DNA of 64,000 nucleotides. Origin: Oxynema aestuarii AP17. Lineage in GTDB: Bacteria > Cyanobacteriota > Cyanobacteriia > Cyanobacteriales > Laspinemataceae. The DNA lies in assembly GCF_012295525.1 (NCBI RefSeq), contig NZ_CP051167.1, positions 744,001 through 808,000 on the forward strand, read 5' to 3'. Every line of letters begins with the position of its first letter. The first letter of the stretch is position 1. Positions 35,307 to 45,000 of this stretch are shown in pieces. Both the position numbers and the translations under genes were made by a program. The notes under the pieces were generated by a model. It searched no databases, was not told the DNA's origin, and saw only the letters and a program-made list of their open reading frames with translations.

Positions 35307-37421
35307 ATGCAAGAAATCCTCTATATCGAAGTTCCCACGCCGGATACAGAGGCCGTCCGCCAGTGGTTACACCACGGGTTCGAGCCGACCCCCGGCAACA
35401 AACGGGTCACTCACAATGGCATAAGAATCGACTTTTGTCAAGACTCCCGTCAAAACTCAACCCTGACGGAGGAAAGCGCCCTGAAAGACGAACTCTCGAT
35501 TTTTGTCTGGTCGTTGCAGCGAACCACCTATCTCAAAGTGTTTCGATGGGCGATCGCCCCCGTCCCCCACGAACGACAAATCTTGACGAGTCTGACCGAG
35601 CAAATCCGCACTCAGTTCCCCAACCGCTATCCCGAACCGCCGGAAATCGACCTCTCCCGACAGTCCATTTTCGAGGCTTTAGCCGCCGACTACCCGTTAA
35701 CGGTGGAATACTTCCAAAAGATTCCCAACGGCGAATACGATCTCACCCGAGTCTACTGGTGGGAACGGCGCTGGCGCCAGAGCGTCCGCCAACCGGAACG
35801 TCCGACCCCGGTGATTTTCCAAAACACTCCGAGGGAGGAAACCGCCCTTGAGGGGGACGAGTGCGAGTTAAAGTACGACTTAATTTACGTCGGCGGCGCG
35901 TTGGGCGTCATTCACGCCGCCGTGATGGCTCGACTCGGCTATCGGGTGCTCTTGCTCGAACGAATGCCCTTCGGACGGATGAACCGGGAGTGGAATATTT
36001 CTCGTGCCGAATTCCAGAGTGCGATCGATTTGGGCTTATTTACGGCGGCGGAATTTGAAAGTATTATCGCCTGCGAGTATATCGACGGCTTTCACAAGTT
36101 TTTCGACGCCAACAACCCGCCCCAGTGTAAAGCGCCAATCTTGCATACGCCGACGGTTCTCAATATCGCGATCGACGCCGATCGCTTCATCCGCTTGTGT
36201 GGCGACAAACTGCGCGAAGCTGGGGGCGAAATTTGGGACGAAACCGAATTCGAGCGCGCCGATATCGATCGCGATCGCGCCGCGATTACTTCGACCCACC
36301 TACCCACGGGCGAAACCCGCCGCGCCGCCGGACGCTTACTCGTCGATGCGATGGGAACCGCTTCGCCGATTGCGTGGCAACTCAACGGCGGGCGCACCTT
36401 TAACAGCGTTTGTCCCACCGTCGGCGCCGTCATCGAAAGCGGTTTCGAGCCGGGGGTGTGGGATTCCCGTTACGGCGACGTTCTCAACAGTCACGGCGAT
36501 ATTTCCCGAGGGCGACAATTGATTTGGGAACTGTTTCCCGCCGCCGGGGACGACCTGACGATCTACCTGTTTCACTACCATCAAGTCCACTCGGATAACC
36601 CCGGTTCGTTGTTAGAAATGTATGAAGACTTTTTTACCATTCTGCCGGAGTACCGACGCTGCGATTTAGATAAGTTGCAGTGGAAAAAGGCAACCTTCGG
36701 CTACATTCCGGGATATTTTAGTATCGGCAGTGGCGATCGCCAAGTGGCCTTCGATCGCCTGATCGCGATCGGCGATGCCGCCTCGTTGCAATCTCCCCTG
36801 GTGTTTACCGGGTTCGGTTCCCTGATTCGCAACATGGGCCGCCTCACCCACCTGCTCGATGTCGCCCTCAAACACGATTTAGTGCAGGCGCGCCATTTAA
36901 ACCAAATTCGCGCCTATCAGAGCAATATCGCGGTCACCTGGCTATTTTCTAAAGGGATGATGGTGCCGACGGGTCGTTTCATCCCCCCGCAACGGATTAA
37001 TTCCATGCTCAATACCTTTTTTGGAATTTTAGCCAGCGAAACGGCGGCGATCGCCGATCGCTTCATTAAAGATCGGGTCGATTGGTTCACCTTCAACCGC
37101 CTCGCCCTCAAAGCCGCTTGGCAAAATCCCAGCTTGCTCGCCTGGATTTGGGAACTCGCCGGGGCGAAAGATATGTTGCGCTGGGTCGGCAGTTATCTGA
37201 CGTTTACCGTTCTTTCCTTCTTCGGCTGGCTGTTCGGCTGGTTGCCCGCCCTCACCCGCCGTTCCCGCCCCTGGCTGGAAAAACGCTTTCCCGGTCTGTG
37301 GTTCTGGCTGCTCGCCCAAAGTTACGCCCTCACGTCGGGATTGGGTCGTCCCGAGAAAGAATCGGCGTTGCGAGATGCACCCACGATCTCGCCGTCTACC
37401 GCCGGAGAGCAGTTTTCCTAG
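35307..37421 (+). CDS. cruA: Lycopene cyclase-family flavoprotein, CruA type
   Basis: 704 residues. An N-terminal extension (MQEILYIEVPTPDTEAVRQW to about residue 190) precedes a FAD/NAD-binding fold with LIYVGGALGVIHAAVMAR and LLERMPFGRMNREWNIS, then FDRLIAIGDAASLQSPLVFTG, the second FAD motif. This architecture matches the CruA/CruP lycopene cyclases, which form beta-ionone rings on carotenoids at the membrane. I favour CruA from the extension and the RMNREWNISR region, by recollection; CruP is the alternative. C-terminal hydrophobic helices (about 615-680) suggest membrane association. Single gene, followed by a palindrome at 37544. Confidence 0.7.
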   Translation: MQEILYIEVPTPDTEAVRQWLHHGFEPTPGNKRVTHNGIRIDFCQDSRQNSTLTEESALKDELSIFVWSLQRTTYLKVFRWAIAPVPHERQILTSLTEQIRTQFPNRYPEPPEIDLSRQSIFEALAADYPLTVEYFQKIPNGEYDLTRVYWWERRWRQSVRQPERPTPVIFQNTPREETALEGDECELKYDLIYVGGALGVIHAAVMARLGYRVLLLERMPFGRMNREWNISRAEFQSAIDLGLFTAAEFESIIACEYIDGFHKFFDANNPPQCKAPILHTPTVLNIAIDADRFIRLCGDKLREAGGEIWDETEFERADIDRDRAAITSTHLPTGETRRAAGRLLVDAMGTASPIAWQLNGGRTFNSVCPTVGAVIESGFEPGVWDSRYGDVLNSHGDISRGRQLIWELFPAAGDDLTIYLFHYHQVHSDNPGSLLEMYEDFFTILPEYRRCDLDKLQWKKATFGYIPGYFSIGSGDRQVAFDRLIAIGDAASLQSPLVFTGFGSLIRNMGRLTHLLDVALKHDLVQARHLNQIRAYQSNIAVTWLFSKGMMVPTGRFIPPQRINSMLNTFFGILASETAAIADRFIKDRVDWFTFNRLALKAAWQNPSLLAWIWELAGAKDMLRWVGSYLTFTVLSFFGWLFGWLPALTRRSRPWLEKRFPGLWFWLLAQSYALTSGLGRPEKESALRDAPTISPSTAGEQFS

Positions 37422-37971
37422 AGGGGATCGAGGGCGCTTAAACATTGAGAGCGATGTTTGAGAGGAGGCGATCGCCGGAGCATCAAACGATTGATGGCAG
37501 CCATCGGGTTACCCCAACGCTCTCGACAGTCTATGGTGCCTTATAGGGGTTTGGTGGCCAAACCCCTACTAGATTTTTCTATATTTTCTTTATAAACAGT
37601 CTCTTAAACGCAAATTTTAGACAAATTCGTTTAGCGATGTAAAACTGTAAAGAAATATAGTATAGTTTGAATGTAATATTGGGTCGCGATTGCCATACCG
37701 TACGAGGACGACCGTTCCTTACCCCAACCTAGGTGAAGCCATTCGCGATCTAGATTGGGGGATAGTCATCAGCTCGGCCTGCCGAAGTGCAAAGCTGGAT
37801 GGGATGGGAAAAACACCGTTGAGATTGACCGCTTCTTTCCTAACGCTAAGATCTGCCATATCGATCGCAACAGGTTAGAGAATTGGTCTAGAAACGTGCG
37901 AGTTTGGACTTGTAGAGAGGATGGGAATCACGATGACCGTACTCTGAGTTGTCCATTCTTCCGGATACGAA
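37422..37971. other. 550-bp gene-free stretch between cyclase and CNB-AAA+ gene
   Basis: It holds the hairpin at 37544-37568 and an AT-rich segment at 37570-37690 that could contain promoters (for instance TATAGT at 37660). No open frame has coding character. Confidence 0.5.
37544..37568. terminator. Palindromic hairpin, probable terminator or dispersed repeat
   Basis: Arms TAGGGGTTTGG (37544-37554) and CCAAACCCCTA (37558-37568) are perfectly complementary with a 3-base loop, followed by CTAGATTTTTCT. It lies about 120 bp after the cyclase stop. Similar GGGGTTT palindromes are common dispersed repeats in cyanobacteria. Confidence 0.6.
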
Positions 37972-40605
37972 ATGACAGTGCAAACTTTCCCCAAATCTCC
38001 CGAACCCGATCGCCAAGACATTGAAGAGTGCATCACCTGGTTGAGTTTTCATCGGATTTGGGGAACGTTAGTGCCGGAGACGATCGCCGCGATCGCCTCA
38101 TCCCTGCAACTGTTGCGGGCGGACTCCGATACCACAATCTACGACCAAGAAACCAATTCCAAAGGGTTATATCTGCTCAAGTGGGGGACCGTCGAAATTT
38201 ATCGGGCCTCCCCCGTCGGTCAAACCCATGTCATCTATCGCAACGCTGGGGAACTGTTCGGCCACATTTCGATCGGGGCGGGGGAAGAAACAGACAATTA
38301 CTGCTCTGGGGCGAAGACAATTACCTGTAGCGAAATATGGTTCTTGCCTCGCGATCGCTTCGAGGACCTCAAAACCGAGCATCCCAACATTAACAGTGCC
38401 ATCAATACCCTTTTAGCCCAAGATCTGCGGCGCTTTTCCCAACGTCTGGCCAAGGAACAAGCGCGTATTCAGGGCTTGCAACCCTATGTTCGCCCCGTGC
38501 CCCTCAACGAAACCATTATCGGTGAGAGCAAACCCAGCCAGAAACTCGCCACACAGGTGAAACAGGCCGCAGGAGATTTAAAACCCGTATTCCTCCAAGG
38601 GCCATCGGGAAGCGGAAAAACCTTTATTGCCGGACTCATTCATCGCCAGTCCGGACTCAAGGATCGGCCCTTCGCCGAAATTGACTGTGCCCAACTGCCC
38701 TTAGATGGGGCGGGGGCCGTGAACACCGATCTCTTATTTGGGCAGTATGACGGCCCCCAGGGAGCGATCGCCCTGTTAGAAAGGGGAACATTGGCGATCG
38801 ATAATATCCAACTCCTCACCCGGGGCGATCGCGATCGACTCGCTCACTACCTGAAAACCGGACATGCCATCCCCAACGCCCCCGTTGAGATGCAGCAGCA
38901 GGTGATGGAGCAATCCTCACCCACCCTCTCAGTGCGTCTCATCCTCACCAGTCCCGGGAAACTCCCCTTTTCCGACATCGACGCCCACAGCATCAAACTC
39001 TTCACCCTCCCACAACGGAAAAGGGATATCCCCGCCTTCGCCCACCATTTCCTAGACAAATTTTGTCGGGAACAGGGCCGCCCCCCCTTACAACTCGATC
39101 GAGCCGACTTACGACGGCTACTCAGCTATGACTATCCCGGCAACATCGGCGAATTGGAAGGAATTTTAAAGCGGGCAGTCGCCATGACCCCCGTGGGACA
39201 GTCGGTCATTCCCGAACAAGTGTTGTGGTCTCTCGAATCCCCCAAAAATACCTTTCGAGTAGACTTGCTCAACCAAATTCCTGGGTTGCGACAATTTCTA
39301 TTGAGTAACTGGTGGCCCAAAGGCATTTGGTGGCCGATGATGTCGATCTTTATCCCCATTACCGTGATGGGATTAATCGGTCCGCAAACTCGGGATGCCA
39401 ACGTAGCCTTGAACCTATTTTGGGCCTGGTGGTGGCCGTTTTATCTGCTGTTGTTTCCCGTAGTGGGTCGCCTCTGGTGCGCCGTTTGTCCATTTATGAT
39501 TGTCGGAGAATGGGCCAGAACAGTATCCCTGTGGATCTGGCCGAGGCAGTTATTACCCTGGCCGACCAAATGGCTCAACAAGTGGGGGGCGTGGTTGCTG
39601 TGGGCCGGGTTTGTCGCCATTTATCTCTGGGAAAAATTATGGGATCTCCCTCATCGGGCGTATCTGTCGGCGTGGCTGCTGCTGGTGATTACGGCGGGGG
39701 CGGTTATTTGTAGCGTCATCTACGAACGCCGCTTGTGGTGTCGCCATCTCTGCCCCATCGGTGGCATGAATGGGATGTTCGCTAAATTGGCGATGCTGGA
39801 ATTGCGATCGACGCCGCAGGTTTGCGGGACGCAATGTCAGACGTTTGGTTGCTATCGGGGGAGCGATAAGACTCCGGTCAATTTTCCCGATGCCCTGCCC
39901 ACGGAGGGACAGGCAACGGGGGGCTGTCCTCTGTATTCCCATCCGGCTCAGTTGCCCGATAATCGCGATTGTATGTTTTGTATGACTTGTGTGAAGGCTT
40001 GTCCCAACCGTTCGGGACAGTTGAATCTCCGGTTCCCGGCGGCGGATCTTTTGGAAGGACATCGAGGGTTTTGGGCGGAAGTTGCCCTACTGCTATTGCT
40101 GTTCGGTGGGGTGTTTATGCACCATTCTGAAGAGATTTTAGGCTGGTTGGGTTGGGGGGATTTGGCGATCGATTCTGATCATTTGGCGATCGCCATTCCG
40201 GTCGTTAGCCTCATTTTATCTATTCCCCCGATCCTGACCTATACGGCCCACAAAATCGCTTGCTTCTTTGACTCGGAGATGCCGGAATATCAAACAGTGA
40301 TTTATGCCTATCTACCCTTGGTACTGGCGGGAAACTTGGCTCATTACTTACCCTCAGCCATGACCGAAGCAGGTCAGATTCTGCCCGTTACCGCTCGCAC
40401 ATTTGGTTTCAGTGGAGAGGGATTGCCCACTCTAACGTGGAGTTTGGAAGTAGCACAGTTTCTGCAAGGGGCGATCTTACTGTTGATTTTAGGATTTAGC
40501 ATCTTTCCCTTGTTGAAAATCACAGGCCGTCCTCTGGTTAAAACACTTCCCCATCTTATTCTGATGGCGGTCATGGTTGTAGCCTGGTACAGTTTGTTGA
40601 TTTAA
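37972..40605 (+). CDS. CNB - AAA+ (sigma54-activator-like) - membrane polyferredoxin fusion protein
   Basis: 877 residues. Residues about 20-145 form a cyclic-nucleotide-binding fold (GLYLLKWGTVEIYR; NAGELFGHISIG). About 170-410 is an AAA+ domain of the sigma54-activator type (Walker A GPSGSGKT, Walker B region ERGTLAIDNIQLL, YPGNIGELEGILKRAV) without a GAFTGA loop and with Asn in place of the Walker B Glu. The C-terminus has about six to eight membrane helices and NapH/NosR-like cysteine motifs (WCAVCPF, WCRHLCPIGG) plus CMFCMTCVKACPN for a 4Fe-4S cluster. Cyanobacteria lack sigma54, so classical enhancer-binding activity is unlikely. A redox- and ligand-sensing role is inferred. cysK follows 107 bp downstream. 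Confidence 0.85.
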   Translation: MTVQTFPKSPEPDRQDIEECITWLSFHRIWGTLVPETIAAIASSLQLLRADSDTTIYDQETNSKGLYLLKWGTVEIYRASPVGQTHVIYRNAGELFGHISIGAGEETDNYCSGAKTITCSEIWFLPRDRFEDLKTEHPNINSAINTLLAQDLRRFSQRLAKEQARIQGLQPYVRPVPLNETIIGESKPSQKLATQVKQAAGDLKPVFLQGPSGSGKTFIAGLIHRQSGLKDRPFAEIDCAQLPLDGAGAVNTDLLFGQYDGPQGAIALLERGTLAIDNIQLLTRGDRDRLAHYLKTGHAIPNAPVEMQQQVMEQSSPTLSVRLILTSPGKLPFSDIDAHSIKLFTLPQRKRDIPAFAHHFLDKFCREQGRPPLQLDRADLRRLLSYDYPGNIGELEGILKRAVAMTPVGQSVIPEQVLWSLESPKNTFRVDLLNQIPGLRQFLLSNWWPKGIWWPMMSIFIPITVMGLIGPQTRDANVALNLFWAWWWPFYLLLFPVVGRLWCAVCPFMIVGEWARTVSLWIWPRQLLPWPTKWLNKWGAWLLWAGFVAIYLWEKLWDLPHRAYLSAWLLLVITAGAVICSVIYERRLWCRHLCPIGGMNGMFAKLAMLELRSTPQVCGTQCQTFGCYRGSDKTPVNFPDALPTEGQATGGCPLYSHPAQLPDNRDCMFCMTCVKACPNRSGQLNLRFPAADLLEGHRGFWAEVALLLLLFGGVFMHHSEEILGWLGWGDLAIDSDHLAIAIPVVSLILSIPPILTYTAHKIACFFDSEMPEYQTVIYAYLPLVLAGNLAHYLPSAMTEAGQILPVTARTFGFSGEGLPTLTWSLEVAQFLQGAILLLILGFSIFPLLKITGRPLVKTLPHLILMAVMVVAWYSLLI

Positions 40606-40712
40606 TTGTGAAACATTTAAGTTTAAAAGCTTGGGTATGATTGAGCTTTTGGTTGATTTGGGTTTTCCAAAAATTGAGTCTCGTTTGCTTTGACAAACAT
40701 ATTTCAAAAAAC

Positions 40713-41678
40713 ATGAAAATCTACAAAAATATCAATGAAGTCATCGGCAATACGCCCTTAATTAGATTGCAGCATTTGCCGCAAGATTACCACTGCAATG
40801 CTGAAATCATTTTAAAATTAGAAGGTTTTAACCCAGGGCGATCGATCAAGGATCGAATTGCCGTGAGTATGATTAAAGAAGCAGAAAACGCGGGGTTAAT
40901 TCAACGGGGGAGTTCGACGATTATTGAGGCGACATCGGGGAATACCGGTATTGGTTTGGGGATGGTCTGTGCGGCGAACGGTTATCGTCTAATTTTGACG
41001 ATGCCCGATAATATGAGTCAGGAACGGCAACAATTGTTAAAGGCGTATGGGGCTGAAGTGGTCACCACACCAGCTAAATTAGATATGGCTGGTGCGATCG
41101 CCCGGGCCAATGAACTTCTGGCGAGTATTCCCAATTCTTTTTCTCCCCAACAGTTTAGTAACCCTGCCAACCCAAAAATTCACTACCTAACGACTGGGCC
41201 AGAAATTTGGGCGGATACGGAGGGAAAGATTGATGTTTTGGTGGTTGGTGTAGGGACAGGGGGGACTTTGACGGGGGCAGGTTATTATTTAAAACAGCAA
41301 AAACCGGAGTTGAAAATTATTGCCGTGGAGCCAACTGCAAGTGCAGTTTTGAGTGGCAAAAATCGCGGTCTTCATGATATCCAAGGAATTGGTGCGGGTT
41401 TTATCCCTGATGTATTACGGGAAGATTTAATCGATGAGGTAGTCCAAGTCACTGAGGAAGAAGCCTACAAATTCGGGCGGCTTTTAGCAGAAAAAGAAGG
41501 CATTATGAGTGGAATCTCAACCGGGGCTGTGGTGTCAGTCGCCTTGAAGATTGGGTCTGGTTCGGACTATCGCGATCGCACCATTGTTACGATTCAAGCC
41601 AGTGGGGGAGAACGGTATTTGAGTACAAAAATGTTTCAACCGCAATCCGTCGCCGCCGTCGCGGGTTATAACGGTTGA
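40713..41678 (+). CDS. cysK: Cysteine synthase (O-acetylserine sulfhydrylase)
   Basis: 321 residues from ATG 40713; the longer frame from 40641 adds unrelated residues. It is PLP-dependent and makes cysteine from O-acetylserine and sulfide. The PLP lysine is in NPGRSIKDRIA, the substrate loop is EATSGNTGIGLG, the phosphate-binding glycine loop is GVGTGGTLTGAG and the C-terminal active-site motif is SGISTGA. The Ser-binding end (QASGGERYLST) is complete. Base composition is more AT-rich and HIP1 is scarcer than in surrounding genes, suggesting transfer. The neighbouring CNB-AAA+-polyferredoxin gene suggests coupling of sulfur assimilation to a redox signal (inference). Confidence 0.93.
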   Translation: MKIYKNINEVIGNTPLIRLQHLPQDYHCNAEIILKLEGFNPGRSIKDRIAVSMIKEAENAGLIQRGSSTIIEATSGNTGIGLGMVCAANGYRLILTMPDNMSQERQQLLKAYGAEVVTTPAKLDMAGAIARANELLASIPNSFSPQQFSNPANPKIHYLTTGPEIWADTEGKIDVLVVGVGTGGTLTGAGYYLKQQKPELKIIAVEPTASAVLSGKNRGLHDIQGIGAGFIPDVLREDLIDEVVQVTEEEAYKFGRLLAEKEGIMSGISTGAVVSVALKIGSGSDYRDRTIVTIQASGGERYLSTKMFQPQSVAAVAGYNG

Positions 41679-41858
41679 ATTAGACGATCGAGAAGAGGTT
41701 AGGCGATCTTCTCCACTAGACTCAAAGACTAGGTCAAAGAAAAATAGAACTAGGTGACTAAACCAACCATTTAGCGAATAAATATAGCCAATAAAAACAG
41801 CACAAATTAGACCATTTTTGGTATATTAAGTACTGATATTCTTGGTACGATCGGCACT

Positions 41859-43424
41859 TTACTCAGTTTTGCTGCTGGAAGGAGTTTGAAAGCTCGGCAG
41901 TTCGACCGAGGCGAGCGATCGCCGTTTTTTGCTGGTACTTTGCTGGGGATAAACCACCGGGGCGGGCCAATTTCCGCGCCCGGAAGACCCGGCTGAGGGG
42001 GGGGCTGAGGGACGATCCTGCTGGGGAGTCGTTTCGAGAACGCCGTGGGGCTGCGGTGGGGGAGTCACCGGGGCGGGCTGAGGCGTCTCGTCAGTTTTCA
42101 CCTCGATCGTCGGCGTCGTTGCCGGATCGGCTGGTTCGCTCTCACTGGGGCTTTGCGGCGACGCTCCAAAGGAGCCGCTACGCGATCGCTCCCCAGTTTC
42201 CACAGACAGCAGGGCCGCCGTCAAGATCGTCGGTTGTTCCCCTTCTAAAGACGGTGCATTTTTCTCGATCAGGGTTTCTAAATCGTGCCAAACCCTTTCC
42301 TCGTGGGTCGTCGGCATTTCTGCTTCACCAGGGAGGGGACTCGGTGCGGCGATCGGTGGCAAGGGTTGTAATTGGGGAGCGACGTTCGGCCCTTTAGGGT
42401 CTACGGACAGGGGAGAGAGGGTGAACTGACCGCTTACTGGGGACTGGGGTGGGGGGGACTCCGCAGGGGCAGACCAGGGCGAAATTGGCGAAGCTTTGGG
42501 CACGATCGACGGTTTGGACAGTTTGGGGCGATCCTCCTGAGTCCTTTCCCCTTTCTCCTTCGCAGACGCTACGCGATTCTTCTGGGGAGACGCTTTGCGA
42601 TCGCCCGTCTCCAGGGAAGATTCTTCTAACTCCAGTTCCTGGGGGGGAGTGTCTTGCAACTGTTCTAAAATTTTGGCTTTTTCCCCGGGAACGTCGAGGC
42701 ACTTTTCTAAAGCCGCTTTAAATTGTAAAGTATGGCGTTGCTGGCGTTGTAGGCGCGATCGCAGTTCCCGACAAACCGTTTCCGTTTGATAGAGAACTTG
42801 GGACTGTTCGTTATAGCGTTCTTGGGTTAACGCGCATTCCCGTTCCATTTGCGCCAACCGTTCTTGAGAGGTTTGCAACTGTTGCGACAGTCGGGCGATC
42901 GTTCCTTGTTGTTTTTCACTCAGTTGGTGCAACGTTTCGAGTTCTTTCCCTAAATGGGCGATTTGTTCCCGGGTGCCTTGTAGTTCTTCGTTGCGTTGTT
43001 CTAATAAATTTTGTTGGGATAACGCGCGCGATCGCTGCTGTTGCAACGACTGACGGCACTCTTGCAATACCGTTTCGAGTTGTTCGATCCGTCCGTTGAG
43101 TTCCCGATTGTCTTGGGTCAGCCGTTCGATCACCGCATCCCGCGCCCCCGCCATCAACTTCTCGACCGCTTTTTCCGGTGGCTTCGCTTGCGATTCCGCC
43201 TTCGGTTGCTCGCTTTCCTGGCTTTGTTCCTCTAACGCTTTAATACTGAGTGCACCGGGAAAGTCCACCGTTTCCCAACCGTCATCGCGATTTTCACTCG
43301 ATTCCGTGGGTGGCGTTTCCGAAGGATCGGGGGTTCCTTGCTCCGAAGCAGGAAGCTCCGACGGGGCGATCGATTCGCTCGGTTCGGGTAAATTCCGGTT
43401 CTTGGGGGTTTCAGCTTCACTCAT
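41859..43424 (-). CDS. Coiled-coil, proline/glutamate-rich protein
   Basis: About 521 residues from ATG 43424 (MSEAETPKN); a TTG at 43484 would add 20 basic residues. Residues about 95-260 form a long Gln/Glu/Leu coiled coil (LEQRNEELQGTREQIAHLGK, ERLAQMERECALTQERYNEQ). The flanks are Pro/Ser/Glu-rich and probably disordered. No enzymatic motif or signal peptide is seen. Two segments, GDRKASPQKNRVASA (42605-42573) and RSGSFGASPQS (about 42190-42150), are encoded by dispersed repeats. A scaffold or cell-structure role is possible, but I do not recognise the family. Confidence 0.7.
   Translation of the reverse strand: MSEAETPKNRNLPEPSESIAPSELPASEQGTPDPSETPPTESSENRDDGWETVDFPGALSIKALEEQSQESEQPKAESQAKPPEKAVEKLMAGARDAVIERLTQDNRELNGRIEQLETVLQECRQSLQQQRSRALSQQNLLEQRNEELQGTREQIAHLGKELETLHQLSEKQQGTIARLSQQLQTSQERLAQMERECALTQERYNEQSQVLYQTETVCRELRSRLQRQQRHTLQFKAALEKCLDVPGEKAKILEQLQDTPPQELELEESSLETGDRKASPQKNRVASAKEKGERTQEDRPKLSKPSIVPKASPISPWSAPAESPPPQSPVSGQFTLSPLSVDPKGPNVAPQLQPLPPIAAPSPLPGEAEMPTTHEERVWHDLETLIEKNAPSLEGEQPTILTAALLSVETGERSRSGSFGASPQSPSESEPADPATTPTIEVKTDETPQPAPVTPPPQPHGVLETTPQQDRPSAPPSAGSSGRGNWPAPVVYPQQSTSKKRRSLASVELPSFQTPSSSKTE
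42573..42605. repeat. Dispersed HIP1-flanked repeat inside a coding region, copy 3
   Basis: The unit GCGATTCTTCTGGGGAGACG...GCGATCGCC matches the intergenic copies at 16536 and 32739 with few differences. Here it is translated in frame as a low-complexity linker of the coiled-coil protein. Confidence 0.8.
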
Positions 43425-43543
43425 CGGTTTGACTCGGATATAGGACGGCGCGTTACTACGACTCGCTCGCGTTCGCTTTGCCAATAGTTTATCGAAAATT
43501 TCAGGGCTTTGTTGGGCGGAGTAGGGAGTCGGCGATCGCGAAT

Positions 43544-43571
43544 AATCTCAAATCTCAAATCTCAAATCCCA
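43544..43571. repeat. Heptanucleotide tandem repeat (AATCTCA)3-4
   Basis: Three perfect AATCTCA copies and one AATCCCA upstream of the coiled-coil gene. A sequence variant of the ATCTAAA repeats. Confidence 0.8.
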
Positions 43572-43719
43572 AATCGATCGCCATTGTTGTAGATTAGGGA
43601 AAGAAGCTGTAACTAAATAATTGAACACTATAATTGAACACTTCTAGACATTATTGTCGGATTGGGTAATGATTGTGAGGTAGTTTAGATTGGGAGAATG
43701 ATATAGAATTGTATTCGCT

Positions 43720-43932
43720 ATGTGTGAAGAGTTTGAAACTGAAGTGGTAATTATCAACAAATCTTCCTCAGAGGTGAGTTTTGAGCAAGAGTTGGTAACA
43801 GAAATGCTTGAACTAATTACCCTGTTCTCTGCAAGTCTTTAAGGTTCGCGTTCCCATAAGAACAAGAAGCTGATTGATAGCATGGCCAAAGCGGTAGAGG
43901 ATGTATGCTCTGAGGTTTTAAGACTGAACTGA
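43720..43932 (+). pseudogene. tnpA: IS607 tnpA remnant (C-terminal part with internal stop)
   Basis: From ATG 43720 the frame reads MCEEFETEVVIINKSSSEVS, then LELITLFSASL, a TAA at 43840-43842, and continues as GSRSHKNKKLIDSMAKAVED to TGA at 43930. This is the C-terminal third of an IS607 serine recombinase, in which the TAA stands where LYGSR-like sequence normally has Tyr (TAT/TAC to TAA). The catalytic N-terminal domain is missing. It overlaps the tnpB start by 32 bases, the normal IS607 layout. Confidence 0.75.
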
Positions 43933-44993
43933 AATTAAACAATTCCGAGCGAGCAGCATTAGCCAAACACGCAGGAGTCGCCCGTCATGCTTGGAACTGG
44001 GGACTAAACTTAACCAAACAAATACTAGAGTACAATCGGGATAATCCAGAGGATAAAATTAAGTTTCCCACAGCGATTGACCTGCATAAGTGGCTGGTGA
44101 CCGTGGTCAAGCCCGAATGTCCCTGGTACTACGAAGTCAGTAAATGCGCTCCTCAGTACGCTCTCAAACAGTTGTCTGACGCTTGGAAACAAGCATTCAA
44201 GAAAGTTAAGAAACCACCAAGGTTTAAGAAAAAAGGACGTGCTGACAGTTTCACGGTTGATGGTTCGCTCTCCGTTGACCGTTTTCGAGTTCAAGTTCCT
44301 GTGATGGGCTGGCTTAAAACATTCGAGCGCTTGCCTACCGAATATCAACCTAAGTCCTTCACAATTAGTCGTAAAGCCGACAGATGGTTTATTAGCTGGA
44401 AAATTGAAGTCGAGCCAACCAATGAGCCTAAAACCCATGCTGTTGTTGGCGTTGACTTTGGGGTTAAAGCCCTAGCCACCCTATCAACGGGTGAGGGATT
44501 TGAAGGGGCTAAGAGTTATCGCAAACACGAGAAAAAACTCTCACGATGGCAATGGCTGAATCGTCATAAAAAGTATGGTTCGGCCAATTGGAAAAAAGCC
44601 CAAATCAAGATAGCCCGCTTGCACCGAAAAATAGCCAACATCCGCAAAGACACATTACATAAGCTTACGACCTATTTAGCCAAAAACCACAGCCGAATAG
44701 GGATTGAGGATTTAAATGTCTCTGGGATGTTGGCCAACCACAAATTAGCCAAAGCGATCGCCGATATGGGCTTCTATGAGTTCAGACGGCAGTTGGAGTA
44801 CAAATGCCAGTTGTATGGAGCCACCTTAATTGTGGTTGACCGATGGACTCCCTCAACCAAGACCTGCACTAGATGTCACGCCAAAAAAGACTCAATACCC
44901 TTGTCAAAAAGAGTTTTCCGGTGTGAAAACTGTGGTCTGGAAATTGAGCGGGATTTCAATGCCGCCATTAATTTGGAGATCGCCGCCAGTTAG
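43901..44993 (+). pseudogene. tnpB: tnpB with a one-base frameshift at codon 6
   Basis: ATG 43901 reads MYALRF and then stops in a T-run (43916-43919). Removing one T gives MYALRFKTELKLNNSERAA and an uninterrupted 363-residue TnpB; the total length, 1093 bases, is exactly one base more than a multiple of three. Downstream the protein is complete with canonical RuvC residues (GVDFGVKALA, IEDLNVSGM, ERDFNAAIN) and a zinc finger (CTRCH, CENC). It is homologous to the broken tnpB at 17-18 kb. Translation could also restart at GTG 44097, giving an N-terminally shortened protein. Confidence 0.85.
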
Positions 44994-45000
44994 GTGGTGT

